Below are positions 7,938-16,433 of a stretch of 64,000 nucleotides of DNA, piece by piece (within the stretch, counting starts at the first letter, position 1; each line of letters starts with the position of its first letter). The notes under the pieces were generated by a model. It had not been told where the DNA came from. It did not search any database and saw only the letters and a list, made by a program, of their open reading frames with translations. The DNA is taken from the NCBI GenBank assembly GCA_902776985.1, contig CACYSD010000005.1, positions 91,672 to 155,671 of the forward strand. The letters run 5' to 3'. The translations under genes were made by a program, and so were the position numbers. Source of the stretch: UBA3839 sp902776985 (lineage in GTDB: Bacteria; Bacteroidota; Bacteroidia; Bacteroidales; Bacteroidaceae).

Positions 7938-8258
7938 ATAATCTGAGCAACATCATAACTAACTGGAAAACAACGACTAATACGTCCGATTACATGCATC
8001 AAGCCGTTAAAAATAGTGAAAACTTATGACGCAGCACACAAATTATTATATCTACGCTGTCAGGACAATGATATAACACTTTACAGATATTTACAAATAA
8101 TCATTACAAAATTTTCAAGTACTTGGAAAGATTTTTTCAAGTATTTAGAAATTTACTTCCAAGTACTTAAAAATTCCACAAATATGAAAATAAAATATCT
8201 AAGTAGAGCAGCACTCCATTCTTTTTATCGAAGTCTTGTTTAGTGCCAGAGCATGATA
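7938..8258. other. Gene-free AT-rich stretch
   Basis: I see no convincing gene here. A 75-codon open frame (8016-8243) runs across the 22-bp repeats and has no family features. The stretch contains only the tandem repeats at 8116-8181 and ends at the promoter of the SGNH hydrolase gene. Confidence 0.6.
8116..8181 (+). repeat. Three tandem 22-bp repeats with palindromic core
   Basis: CAAGTA(C/T)TT begins at 8116, 8138 and 8160, exactly 22 bases apart. The units share CAAGTAyTTrgAAA followed by a variable AT-rich tail. The core AAGTACTT is a perfect palindrome in units 1 and 3. The spacing is two DNA turns, so bound proteins would sit on one face. They lie 78 bases before the -33 box of the next gene. 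Confidence 0.75.
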
Positions 8259-8290
8259 TTTGGTTTTAAGTTAAATAATTCGTAACTTTG
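8259..8290 (+). promoter_or_regulatory. Promoter of the SGNH hydrolase gene
   Basis: TTTG at 8259-8262, 20 bases, then TAACTTTG at 8283-8290, a full consensus match. The ATG at 8314 lies 23 bases after the -7 element. Confidence 0.8.
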
Positions 8291-8313
8291 CGTTGCATAA
8301 TAAATAACCAATT

Positions 8314-9042
8314 ATGAAACAATTGAGATTTTATTTTCTTCTTTCAATGTTTATCTCTCTTTTTTCTCATGCCAAAGCGGAGGCTTTCAGTAAAGATGCG
8401 TGCAACAACGCTGAGGAGGATTCTTTGGTTATCAATGTATTGGGAGATTCGTATGTGCGCAATCACAGACGTCCTTACGAGGAGGCATGGCATTATCTGG
8501 TTGCCCAACACAACGGACTTAAATACAACAACTATGGCAGAAACGGAGGTTGTGTTGCCTTCGACCGAAGCAACGAGGGTTTCGGACCATCGCTGCTGGT
8601 GAGATACAAGGAAATGGATCCGTCGGCAGATATAGTCCTCGTGATAGCCGGACACAACGATGCCGTTATAGTGGGTGACTCTAAAGAGAAGCTTGCGGTA
8701 TTTGAGGATTCTCTGACCATGCTCATTCAGAAAATCCGCGAACAATGCCCTAAAGCAAAAATTGGGTGGGTGACTCCCTGGTGGGTTGACCAGAAGGGAT
8801 TTGAACCCATTGTTAAAAGCATCAAGCATATTTGCAGAAAGAATAATGTACCTGTTCTCAATAATTTCAACAAGAAATGTATCATCAAAGTTAGAGACGC
8901 TGAATTCCGTAAGAAATACTTCCAGGGAGCAAACGACACAGCTCACCTCAATGCGGAAGGACACATACTCTTCTTTGAGACAGGAAACAAATTCGTTCAG
9001 AAACTAATGAAAAAAATAAAGCATGTCCACTTGGCGAAGTGA
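8314..9042 (+). CDS. Secreted SGNH/GDSL-type hydrolase
   Basis: The 242-residue protein starts with a signal peptide (hydrophobic core to about residue 20, AKA-EA cleavage region). The SGNH blocks are visible: GDSY with Ser46 as nucleophile, NGG near residue 77, GHND at 113-116, and D208/H211 in NDTAHLN completing the catalytic pair. Such enzymes remove acetyl or acyl esters from carbohydrates or lipids. The substrate cannot be inferred from the neighbours, which are tRNAs. It is a single-gene unit with its own strong promoter. Its last codons also form the stem of a terminator serving the convergent tRNA-Thr. Confidence 0.85.
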   Translation: MKQLRFYFLLSMFISLFSHAKAEAFSKDACNNAEEDSLVINVLGDSYVRNHRRPYEEAWHYLVAQHNGLKYNNYGRNGGCVAFDRSNEGFGPSLLVRYKEMDPSADIVLVIAGHNDAVIVGDSKEKLAVFEDSLTMLIQKIREQCPKAKIGWVTPWWVDQKGFEPIVKSIKHICRKNNVPVLNNFNKKCIIKVRDAEFRKKYFQGANDTAHLNAEGHILFFETGNKFVQKLMKKIKHVHLAK

Positions 9043-9047
9043 CATGC
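9008..9047 (-). terminator. Terminator of tRNA-Thr, inside the SGNH hydrolase 3' end
   Basis: On the minus strand the stem GCATGTCACTT/AAGTGGACATGC (one bulged base, loop CGCC) is followed by a T-rich run (9020 to 9008). The plus strand lacks a T tract after the hairpin, so it acts for the tRNA. The hairpin encodes the final residues and stop of the hydrolase gene. Confidence 0.75.
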
Positions 9048-9057
9048 TCTAAAACTG

Positions 9058-9130
9058 AGCCGAATGGCGGACTCGAACCGCCGACCCACGCATTACGAAT
9101 GCGTTGCTCTACCGACTGAGCCAATTCGGC
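9058..9130 (-). tRNA. tRNA-Thr(CGT)
   Basis: 73 bases. On the minus strand, acceptor GCCGAAT pairs with ATTCGGC, discriminator T. The anticodon loop is TTCGTAA (anticodon CGT at 9097-9095), the D arm is GCTC-AGTCGGTAGA-GAGC type, and the T arm is around TTCGAGT. CCA is not encoded. It reads ACG codons. A TAAATTTG -7 element lies at 9195-9188 on the same strand. Confidence 0.96.
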
Positions 9131-9216
9131 TTTTTTCTGCGAAAAAATCCAGATTCTTGTCGCGACCCTTTTTCTGGAAATCGAATGCAAATTTACGATT
9201 AATTATTGATATAACA

Positions 9217-9224
9217 TATTTTTG
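9217..9224 (+). promoter_or_regulatory. -7 element for pyrK
   Basis: TATTTTTG matches TAnnTTTG 16 bases before the ATG at 9241. It supports that ATG over the TTG at 9235 and implies a very short leader. The -33 element is weak. Confidence 0.45.
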
Positions 9225-9240
9225 AAGAAATATTTTGTTT

Positions 9241-10005
9241 ATGAAATATTTATTAGACATGACTGTTGTTGATGTGGTGATGATGAACGAACGCTGCGTA
9301 TTGATCAAACTTACCGATGACAAACAGCTCCCAGAGATGCGTCCCGGTCAGTTTGTCCAAGTACGCGTGGACAATTCTGTGAACACCTTCCTGCGCAGAC
9401 CAATCTCAATCAATTTTGTTGACAGGGAGAACAACCAACTCTGGCTGCTCGTCCAGATGATTGGCGACGGAACCAAAGCATTAGGCCAGTTGCAGAAAGG
9501 CGACAAACTCAATCTGCTCCTGCCTCTCGGCAATGGATTCTCGCCCGTTGAAGCCCTCACTGGCCGAATCCTCCTCGTTGGTGGCGGAGTAGGTATTGCG
9601 CCAATGCTCGAATACGGACACTATCTCTCCGAGCACGGCATCAAGCCCACATTCCTACTTGGAGGCAAGTCAGTCGCCGATTTGCTGGAACTTGACTTTT
9701 ACAAGAAATATGGCGATGTCTTCATCACCACAGAAGACGGCTCACTGGGAGAACGCGGATTCGTCACTCAACACTCCGTATTGTCCCAGAAGTTCGAACA
9801 CATAGCCGTATGCGGACCAAAGCCCATGATGATGGCAGTGGTGAAATATGCTCGTCTGGCAAACGTGCCGTGCGAGGTTTCTCTGGAGAACATGATGGCC
9901 TGCGGTCTCGGCGCCTGCCTCTGCTGCGTTGAGAAAACCGTTCACGGCAACGTCTGCGTATGCACCGAAGGTCCCGTCTTCAACCAGTCCGAACTCACTT
10001 GGTGA
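9241..10005 (+). CDS. pyrK: Dihydroorotate dehydrogenase B, electron transfer subunit
   Basis: The 254-residue protein has the ferredoxin-reductase fold of PyrK. An FAD-binding barrel comes first (RPGQFVQVRV, FLRRPISI), then the NAD-binding half (LLVGGGVGIAPMLEYG). Near the C-terminus is a cysteine cluster for the 2Fe-2S centre (CGLGACLCCVEKT, then NVCVCTEGPVF). It passes electrons from the PyrD flavin to NAD+ in pyrimidine synthesis. pyrD follows on the same strand, separated by a repeat element. The ATG at 9241 is preferred to the TTG two codons earlier. Confidence 0.93.
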   Translation: MKYLLDMTVVDVVMMNERCVLIKLTDDKQLPEMRPGQFVQVRVDNSVNTFLRRPISINFVDRENNQLWLLVQMIGDGTKALGQLQKGDKLNLLLPLGNGFSPVEALTGRILLVGGGVGIAPMLEYGHYLSEHGIKPTFLLGGKSVADLLELDFYKKYGDVFITTEDGSLGERGFVTQHSVLSQKFEHIAVCGPKPMMMAVVKYARLANVPCEVSLENMMACGLGACLCCVEKTVHGNVCVCTEGPVFNQSELTW

Positions 10006-10055
10006 GAAGCCTGTATATTCTGCGGTTCGTCCGCAGAAATCATTCATAATTTTTA

Positions 10056-10184
10056 ATTGATAATTCTCCGGAGCGTTGCCCGGAGCGTCGGCAAGCTGAA
10101 CAAAACAAAATTTTTAATTACTCCCTCAGTAGGTAACTACTCCTCCCACTAACGATGTGTCCAGGGGGAGACCGGGGGGCTTCT
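10056..10184 (+). repeat. Intergenic repeat, copy B
   Basis: The first 41 bases are identical to copy A (479-519), and similarity continues to about 10147. It ends in a G-rich block (GGGGGAGACCGGGGGGCTTCT) like that of copy A. CTCCTCCC can pair with the GGGGGAG downstream. The copy fills most of the gap between pyrK and pyrD and ends 12 bases before the pyrD start. Confidence 0.85.
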
Positions 10185-10195
10185 TAATTACTTAT

Positions 10196-11101
10196 ATGGC
10201 ACAAATTGAAGTAAATATAGCTGGGCTGAAAATGAAGAATCCTGTAATGACAGCATCAGGAACATTCGGCTACGGAGTTGAATTTGCAGATCTCATGGAT
10301 CTGTCGGATATTGGCGGCATCATCGTCAAGGGAACAACCCTGATGCCCAGAGAAGGCAATGACTATCCACGAATGGCAGAGACAGCACAGGGAATGCTCA
10401 ACTGTGTGGGACTTCAGAACAAAGGAGTGGACTATTTCTGCAAGAATATCTACCCCGCAATCAAGGACATTCAGACAAACGTCATAGTAAACGTCTCAGG
10501 ATCATCGATAGAGGACTATGTGGCATGTGCTGCAGCTGTAGATGCACTCGACAATATCCCTGCCATCGAGCTCAATATCTCCTGTCCCAACGTCAAGCAG
10601 GGCGGAATGGCATTCGGAGTAACCACGGAAGGAGCGGCGAGCGTGGTCAAGGCCGTAAGAGACGTTTACCACAAAACACTCATCGTGAAGCTCTCACCCA
10701 ATGTCACGAGCATAGCCGACATAGCCAGGGCTGTGGAGGATAGTGGAGCAGATGCCGTCTCCCTCATCAATACCGTCATGGGAATGGCAATCGACATCGT
10801 GCGTCGCCGTCCCAAGCTGTCCATAGCAACAGGAGGATTGAGTGGTCCAGCCATCAAACCCGTAGCCGTACGATGCGTGTGGCAGGTAGCACATGCCGTC
10901 AACATTCCAATCATCGGACTTGGAGGCATCATGAACACTGAGGATGCCATCGAGTTCTTCATGGCAGGAGCATCAGCCATTGAGATTGGAACAGCTAACT
11001 TCATAGATCCCGCCATCAGCGCAAAAATTGCAAAGGGCATCAACCAGTGGCTCGACGCCCACGGCTATAAATCCCTCTCCGAAATCATCGGAGCCGTGTA
11101 G
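10196..11101 (+). CDS. pyrD: Dihydroorotate dehydrogenase B, catalytic subunit
   Basis: The 301-residue protein is of class 1B size. It oxidises dihydroorotate to orotate with FMN. Visible are NPVMTASGTFGYG at the start, GIIVKGTT, the catalytic-loop region ELNISCPNVKQGG with the active-site Cys, NTVMGMAID, TGGLSGPAIKP, and the FMN-phosphate site IIGLGGI...GASAIEIGTANF. It pairs with PyrK upstream. The frame is open back to 10157, but those codons come from the repeat, and the ATG at 10196 gives the family N-terminus. Confidence 0.95.
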   Translation: MAQIEVNIAGLKMKNPVMTASGTFGYGVEFADLMDLSDIGGIIVKGTTLMPREGNDYPRMAETAQGMLNCVGLQNKGVDYFCKNIYPAIKDIQTNVIVNVSGSSIEDYVACAAAVDALDNIPAIELNISCPNVKQGGMAFGVTTEGAASVVKAVRDVYHKTLIVKLSPNVTSIADIARAVEDSGADAVSLINTVMGMAIDIVRRRPKLSIATGGLSGPAIKPVAVRCVWQVAHAVNIPIIGLGGIMNTEDAIEFFMAGASAIEIGTANFIDPAISAKIAKGINQWLDAHGYKSLSEIIGAV

Positions 11102-11120
11102 CCGGATGTTTGGGAAACAT

Positions 11121-11164
11121 AAAAAAACTGCTGTGCATACGGAAGGTAGCACAGCAGTTTTTTG
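11121..11164. terminator. Bidirectional terminator between pyrD and transketolase
   Basis: The stem ACTGCTGTGC/GCACAGCAGT (11127-11136 and 11149-11158) is flanked by seven A on the left and six T on the right. It can end both the pyrD transcript and the convergent arabinose operon transcript. Confidence 0.9.
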
Positions 11165-11184
11165 TATATGATCAGGAATCTCTC

Positions 11185-13200
11185 TTAGAGTTTCTTAACC
11201 TGTTCGTAAACATTCTCAGCAGTGTAGCCGAGTTTCTCGTCGAGCACTTTGTAAGGTGCAGAGAATCCGAAAGACTCGAGTCCCCAAATCTTGCCTTCTG
11301 CTGCAGGAACGAGTCCGAGCAGATTGACAGGAAGACCTGCAGTCATACCGAATTTCTTAACGCCTGTAGGCAGAACTGCCTGCTGGTACTCAACTGGCTG
11401 CTCACGGAAGAGTCCCTCTGAAGGAACACTTACGATACGTACCTTCATGCCGTCCTTGCGAAGGAGTTCTGCACCTGCAACGAGTGTGCTAACCTCAGAA
11501 CCTGTAGCAACGAGGATGACATCAGGATTCTCGTCGCTTCCAGCAACAATGTATCCGCCCTTGGCCGCAAGGCTGTAGTCATTGCCTGCAGGGAGGTTGT
11601 TGATGTTCTGACGAGAAAGGATAAGTGCAGTAGGAGTTGCCATGTTCTCCATAGCGAGTGCCCAAGCAGCTGTTGTTTCCTGTGCGTCTGCAGGACGAAG
11701 AACGAGTACGCTTGGCTTGCCATGGTGGTTGTGCAGTTTCTCCATGAGACGGATCTGTGCCTCCTGCTCAACTGGCTCGTGAGTAGGACCGTCTTCACCA
11801 ACGCGGAACGCATCGTGGGTCCAGATGAACTTAACTGGAAGTTCCATGAGGGCTGCCATACGAACTGCAGGCTTCATGTAGTCGCTGAATACGAAGAATG
11901 TACCGCATGCAGGGATAACACCTCCGTGAAGTGCCATACCGATGCAGCAGCAAGCCATAGTGAGTTCGGCAACACCTGCCTGGAAGAATGCTCCCGAGAA
12001 GTCTCCTGCCTTGAAAGCATGGGTATTCTTGAGGAATCCGTCGGTCTTGTCAGAGTTGCTGAGGTCGGCTGATGCACAAATCATATTTGGAACCTGCTGT
12101 GCAAGTACGCTGAGACATGCAGCTGATGCTGAACGTGTAGCGTCGTTGTCCTTCTGAACACACTTGCTCCAGTCAATCTTCGGAGCCTTACCTGCGAACC
12201 AGTCTGCCTGCTGAGCAGCTTTTTCTGGATTAGCTTCTGACCAAGCCTTCTCTTCTGCATAGCGTGCAGAACAGATGGTCTCAAGTTCCTTGGCACGGTT
12301 TGCATAGAGTTCCTGAACTTCTGGGAAGATCTGGAATGGATTCTCAGGATCACCACCGAGGTTCTTGATTGTATTGATGAATGCGTCGCCACCGAGTGGG
12401 GCACCGTGAGTCTTGCAGTTAGCCTCGTAGCTTGTGCCGTCAGCCTTGAGCGCGCCCTTACCCATGATACACTTACCGATGATGAGTGTTGGTTTGCCCT
12501 GTACTTTCTTAGCAGCGTCGAGAGCCTGACGAATCTGTGCTGCGTCATTACCGACGATTTCGATTACTTCCCAACCGAGTGCGCGATACTTAGCAGCAGT
12601 GTTCTCGTTCATTACTTCCTTAGTCTCTGTAGAGAGCTGGATGTCGTTGGAGTCGTAGAACATGATGAGGTTGTCAAGACCGAGCACTCCTGCGATACGA
12701 GCTGCGCCCTGAGAAATTTCCTCCTGAACACCACCGTCGCTGATGTATGCGTAAATGGTTTCCTTCTCGAAAGTAGGGTTGCCAGTGTGAGCAGCAAGGA
12801 ATTTTGCAGCGATGGCTGCACCTATAGCATAGGCGTGCCCCTGACCAAGAGGACCAGAAGTGTTTTCAATACCACGTGCTATTTCGAATTCAGGGTGTCC
12901 GGTAGTTGGTGATCCCCACTGACGGAGCTGTGCAAGCTCTTCAAGAGAGAATTTTCCTGTAAGGCAAAGCTGAGAGTAGAGCATTGGAGCCATGTGACCT
13001 GGATCGAGGAAGAAACGGTCGCGACCAGCCCATTCAGGGTTCTTTGGATCATATTGGAGATACTCTGAATAGAGGACGTTGATGAAGTCTGCACCACCCA
13101 TGGCGCCGCCTGGGTGTCCAGACTTAGCTTTTTCTACAGCTGATGCAGCGAGTATTCGAATATTATCCGCTGCCTTGTTCAAAACTTTAATATCGTTCAT
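11185..13200 (-). CDS. tkt: Transketolase
   Basis: At 671 residues it has the usual full length. It moves two-carbon units between sugar phosphates, using thiamine diphosphate. N-terminal KSGHPGGAMGGADF, SGPLGQGHAYAIG and the ThDP/metal motif SDGGVQEE...NLIMFYDSN are all present. The middle pyrimidine domain has PAVRMAALMELPVKFIWTHD. It is the last gene of the arabinose operon, 10 bases behind the kinase, so it would process the pentose phosphates made there. It ends next to a bidirectional terminator. Confidence 0.97.
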   Translation of the reverse strand: MNDIKVLNKAADNIRILAASAVEKAKSGHPGGAMGGADFINVLYSEYLQYDPKNPEWAGRDRFFLDPGHMAPMLYSQLCLTGKFSLEELAQLRQWGSPTTGHPEFEIARGIENTSGPLGQGHAYAIGAAIAAKFLAAHTGNPTFEKETIYAYISDGGVQEEISQGAARIAGVLGLDNLIMFYDSNDIQLSTETKEVMNENTAAKYRALGWEVIEIVGNDAAQIRQALDAAKKVQGKPTLIIGKCIMGKGALKADGTSYEANCKTHGAPLGGDAFINTIKNLGGDPENPFQIFPEVQELYANRAKELETICSARYAEEKAWSEANPEKAAQQADWFAGKAPKIDWSKCVQKDNDATRSASAACLSVLAQQVPNMICASADLSNSDKTDGFLKNTHAFKAGDFSGAFFQAGVAELTMACCCIGMALHGGVIPACGTFFVFSDYMKPAVRMAALMELPVKFIWTHDAFRVGEDGPTHEPVEQEAQIRLMEKLHNHHGKPSVLVLRPADAQETTAAWALAMENMATPTALILSRQNINNLPAGNDYSLAAKGGYIVAGSDENPDVILVATGSEVSTLVAGAELLRKDGMKVRIVSVPSEGLFREQPVEYQQAVLPTGVKKFGMTAGLPVNLLGLVPAAEGKIWGLESFGFSAPYKVLDEKLGYTAENVYEQVKKL

Positions 13201-13210
13201 ATTATAAAAA

Positions 13211-14800
13211 TTATTTTTTACATTCTACAGCAGCCTTTTCAATTCCAAGGCCTGCCTTATAGTTTTCCATATAGCGATTGAAACCTTCAACGTCTTCAGC
13301 AGATGGTTCTACAGATGTACCTGTGTTGCCTGCAAATACAACCTGATCAAGATAGTCTGCGAGAGCAAGACCTTGTGGGTTGCTAACAACATAGTTGGCA
13401 AGGAGTGCGATACCCCAAGCACCACCTTCACCTGCAGTCTCCATAACAGAAATAGGTGTGTTGAGTGCTGCGGCAAGCATCTTCTGACCAACAACTGGGG
13501 TAGTGAAATAGCCACCATGTCCCATGATGCGGTCAACCTTAACATGCTCTTCGTTGAAGAGAATATCGTTACCGAGTTTCAATACACCGATAGCTCCGTA
13601 GAGGTGAGCACGCATGAAATTGGCAAGGTTGAACTTATCGTTTGCAGAGCGTACGAAGAGTGGACGTCCATCCATCAATCCTGTAACAGGTTCACCGGAG
13701 ATGTAGTTGTAGCTGATGACACCACCGCAGTCGGCATCACCCTTAAGAGAAACGTTGAAGAGACGGGTGTAGAGTTCGTTGGTGCTTTGTTCCACACCAA
13801 GCAGTTCAGCATATTCCTTCATAATCTTCACCCAGGCATTGATGTCGCTTGTACAGTTGTTGCAGTGAACCATTGCCACGAGTGAACCGTCGGGAGTTGT
13901 TACCATATCGAGCATTTCGTAAGGCTTGGAGAGCTCCTTCTCAAGTACAATCATTGAGAATGAAGATGTTCCTGCACTTACGTTACCTGTACGCTGACGA
14001 ACTGCATTTGTAGCTACCATACCTGTGCCGGCATCACCTTCTGGAGGACAAACAGGAATACCTGGTTGCAAGTGTCCGCTGACATCAAGTTTCAATGCTC
14101 CCTCAGGAGTAAGGAATCCGGCATTTTCACCAGCATTGAGCGATTTAGGAAGGATGTCGAGAAGTTTCCAGCTGAATCCGTAAGGAGCAATCAGTTTGTC
14201 GAACTTCTCAACCATTGTTGCATCATAGGTCTTGGTTTTAGGATCAACAGGAATCATACCTGATGCATCACCGACACCAAGAACTTTCTGTCCAGTAACT
14301 TGCCAGTGAACATAGCCGGCGAGGGTAGTGAGAAAGTCAATGTCCTTAACATGTTCTTCGTTGTCGAGGATTGCCTCATAGAGGTGGCTGATACTCCAAC
14401 GGAGAGGTATGTTGTAGTTGAAGAGTTCGCTGAGTTCTGCTGCAGCCTTGCCTGTGTTGGTGTTACGCCATGTGCGGAAAGGTACGAGAATTTCGTTGCC
14501 CTTGAATGGCATATAACCGTGCATCATGGCACTGAAACCAATTGCGGACAGACGTTCAATCTCGACCTCATACTGTTCAAGAACATTCTTGCGGAGGTCA
14601 GCATAGCAATCTTGAAGACCATACCAGATAGCCTCGATGCTATATGTCCACAATCCGTCAACCAACTGGTTTTCCCAAGTGTGGCTGCCCTGAGCTATAG
14701 GCTTGTTCTCCTGATCGATGAGAACTGCCTTTATTCGGGTAGAGCCGAACTCGATTCCGAGTACGGCTTTACCCTCTTGAATTACTTGTTTTGCCCCCAT
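13211..14800 (-). CDS. FGGY-family carbohydrate kinase, probable L-ribulokinase
   Basis: The protein has 529 residues from the ATG at 14800. A TTG three codons earlier also opens the frame. The ASKHA/FGGY core is visible: GIEFGSTRIKAVLID (phosphate-1 loop), GDAGTGMVATNAV, TGNVSAGTSSFSM (adenosine side) and GHGGYFTTPVVGQKML. It would phosphorylate L-ribulose to ribulose 5-phosphate. The sequence gives the FGGY family; the substrate is inferred from lying between araA and tkt in an arabinose operon. Xylulokinase-like activity cannot be excluded. Confidence 0.85.
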   Translation of the reverse strand: MGAKQVIQEGKAVLGIEFGSTRIKAVLIDQENKPIAQGSHTWENQLVDGLWTYSIEAIWYGLQDCYADLRKNVLEQYEVEIERLSAIGFSAMMHGYMPFKGNEILVPFRTWRNTNTGKAAAELSELFNYNIPLRWSISHLYEAILDNEEHVKDIDFLTTLAGYVHWQVTGQKVLGVGDASGMIPVDPKTKTYDATMVEKFDKLIAPYGFSWKLLDILPKSLNAGENAGFLTPEGALKLDVSGHLQPGIPVCPPEGDAGTGMVATNAVRQRTGNVSAGTSSFSMIVLEKELSKPYEMLDMVTTPDGSLVAMVHCNNCTSDINAWVKIMKEYAELLGVEQSTNELYTRLFNVSLKGDADCGGVISYNYISGEPVTGLMDGRPLFVRSANDKFNLANFMRAHLYGAIGVLKLGNDILFNEEHVKVDRIMGHGGYFTTPVVGQKMLAAALNTPISVMETAGEGGAWGIALLANYVVSNPQGLALADYLDQVVFAGNTGTSVEPSAEDVEGFNRYMENYKAGLGIEKAAVECKK

Positions 14801-14844
14801 AATTATCAATTATGAATTGTGAATTGTTAATTATGAATTTGAAA

Positions 14845-16383
14845 TTACTTCAAAGCTTTGTTCAACATGAAATACATCTCGTTGTTTTGCAGTTGCTGCT
14901 TGAACTCGTAGGTCTTAGTGTCCTTGTTAATCTTGATGTATTCAATGCCGCACATTTCAGCGAAGTCTTCCCAGTACTCTTCTGTGATATCGTAAGAGAA
15001 TGCACTGTGGTGAGTACCACCTGCGAGGATCCATGCACCAGCTCCGATTTCGAATGTAGGCTGTGGAACCCAAAGAGCAGATGCAACAGGGAGGTTTGGC
15101 ATTGGTTTTGGCTCAATGCACTCAACTTCCTGAGAGATGAGACGGAAGCGGTTGCCAAGGTCAACAACAGTAGCCTTGATACCACGGCCAGTCTTAGAAG
15201 TGAAGACGAGACGAGCTGTCTGCTGCTTGCGGATACCGATGCCGAGGAAGTGAACTTCGAGCTTTGGTTTGTCAACAGCAATCATTGGACAAATCTCGAG
15301 CATGTGGCTCTGGAGGCAAGAACTGCGGTCGCCAGCGAAGTTAAGGGTGTAGTCCTCGAGGAAGGAGCAACCTGTAGGCATACCCTGAGAGATAACCCAG
15401 AGAGTACGATAGAGGCAAGCTGTCTTCCAGTCACCTTCTGCACCGAAGCCATAACCTTCTTCCATGAGACGCTGAGAAGCAAGACCTGGAATCTGATCGA
15501 AACCAACGAAGTTTGGATCGTCGATATCTGCATCGCCGAGATCGTCGAAGTTAGTAGTGAATGCAGTAGCGCCTTCGTCCTTCAGTACGCGACGGAGAGC
15601 GATTTCTGCCTTAGCTGCATTGTGCACCTTCTCCCAGTAAACTTTTTCGCCGCTCTCATCAATCTTGATTGTGTAGAGCTTCTTGTACTCTTCAACAAGT
15701 GCGTCAGCTTCAGCATCGGTTACCTTCTTGAAGTATTCCATGAGTGAAGAAACAGGGTAATAGTCAACGTGATAACCCAGACGCTGCTCGAATTCTACAC
15801 GATCACCGTCAGTAACGGCTACGTTGTTCATGTTCATACCGAACATAAGGCAGCGTACATTCTTTGCGTCTGCTACACCAGCTGCAACACGTGCCCATAC
15901 TGCAATCTGCTTCTGAGCAGCTTCGTCCTTCCAATAGCCGCAAACAACCTTGCGAGGAACACGCATGCGAGTACAGATGTGACCGAACTCGATGTCACCA
16001 TGAGCACTCTGGTTGAGGTTCATGAAGTCCATGTCAATTGCATCCCAAGGAATTTCTGCGTTGTACTGAGTGTGGAAGTGAAGTAATGGTTTTTGAAGAG
16101 CCTGAAGACCCTTAATCCACATCTTTGCAGGAGAGAATGTATGCATCCAAGTAATGATACCTGCGCACTTCTCATCGTTGTTGGCAGCCTTCATAACTGC
16201 TTCAACTTCTTTTGAAGAGTTTGCAGTTCCTTTGTACACAACCTTGATTGGAATGTTTCCACCTGCGTTGAGTCCGTCAACCATTTCCTTTGAGTGTGCG
16301 TCAACTGCGATAACTGCGTCACCACCATAGAGCAACTGTGCACCAGTCACCCACCAAAGTTCCAAATTTTCAAATGCTTTCAT
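14845..16383 (-). CDS. araA: L-arabinose isomerase
   Basis: The 512-residue protein matches the family length. It converts L-arabinose to L-ribulose. Typical blocks are ELWWVTGAQLLYG at the N-terminus, WMHTFSPAKMWI, LHTQYNAEIPW-like (LHFHTQYNAEIPWDAIDMD), the metal-site region with GEGDW-type EGDWKTACLYRTLW, and GGTHHSAFSYDITEE at the C-terminus. It sits between araD and the FGGY kinase. The gap to the kinase is filled with degenerate AATTATGAATT-type spacer sequence. Confidence 0.96.
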   Translation of the reverse strand: MKAFENLELWWVTGAQLLYGGDAVIAVDAHSKEMVDGLNAGGNIPIKVVYKGTANSSKEVEAVMKAANNDEKCAGIITWMHTFSPAKMWIKGLQALQKPLLHFHTQYNAEIPWDAIDMDFMNLNQSAHGDIEFGHICTRMRVPRKVVCGYWKDEAAQKQIAVWARVAAGVADAKNVRCLMFGMNMNNVAVTDGDRVEFEQRLGYHVDYYPVSSLMEYFKKVTDAEADALVEEYKKLYTIKIDESGEKVYWEKVHNAAKAEIALRRVLKDEGATAFTTNFDDLGDADIDDPNFVGFDQIPGLASQRLMEEGYGFGAEGDWKTACLYRTLWVISQGMPTGCSFLEDYTLNFAGDRSSCLQSHMLEICPMIAVDKPKLEVHFLGIGIRKQQTARLVFTSKTGRGIKATVVDLGNRFRLISQEVECIEPKPMPNLPVASALWVPQPTFEIGAGAWILAGGTHHSAFSYDITEEYWEDFAEMCGIEYIKINKDTKTYEFKQQLQNNEMYFMLNKALK

Positions 16384-16433
16384 TTTTGTTTTTTTGTTTT
16401 TAAGTGTTAGTATACTATATTAATTGTGAATTA

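Noticed and set aside
8116..8181. Short CRISPR-like array
   Set aside because: The units are contiguous 22-bp repeats without unique spacers, there are only three, and no cas genes are present.
8016..8243. 75-codon open frame before the SGNH hydrolase gene
   Set aside because: It runs through the 22-bp tandem repeats, has no signal, motif or promoter, and its translation is explained by the repeats.
10157..10195. N-terminal extension of PyrD from a GTG
   Set aside because: The codons come from the repeat element and the ATG at 10196 gives the normal PyrD start.
14812..15747. Long frame (311 codons) antisense to araA, and similar long antisense frames at 19352-20104, 29531-30229 and 45513-46295
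   Set aside because: All lie opposite strongly supported genes, carry no recognisable domain, and result from codon bias of the real strand.
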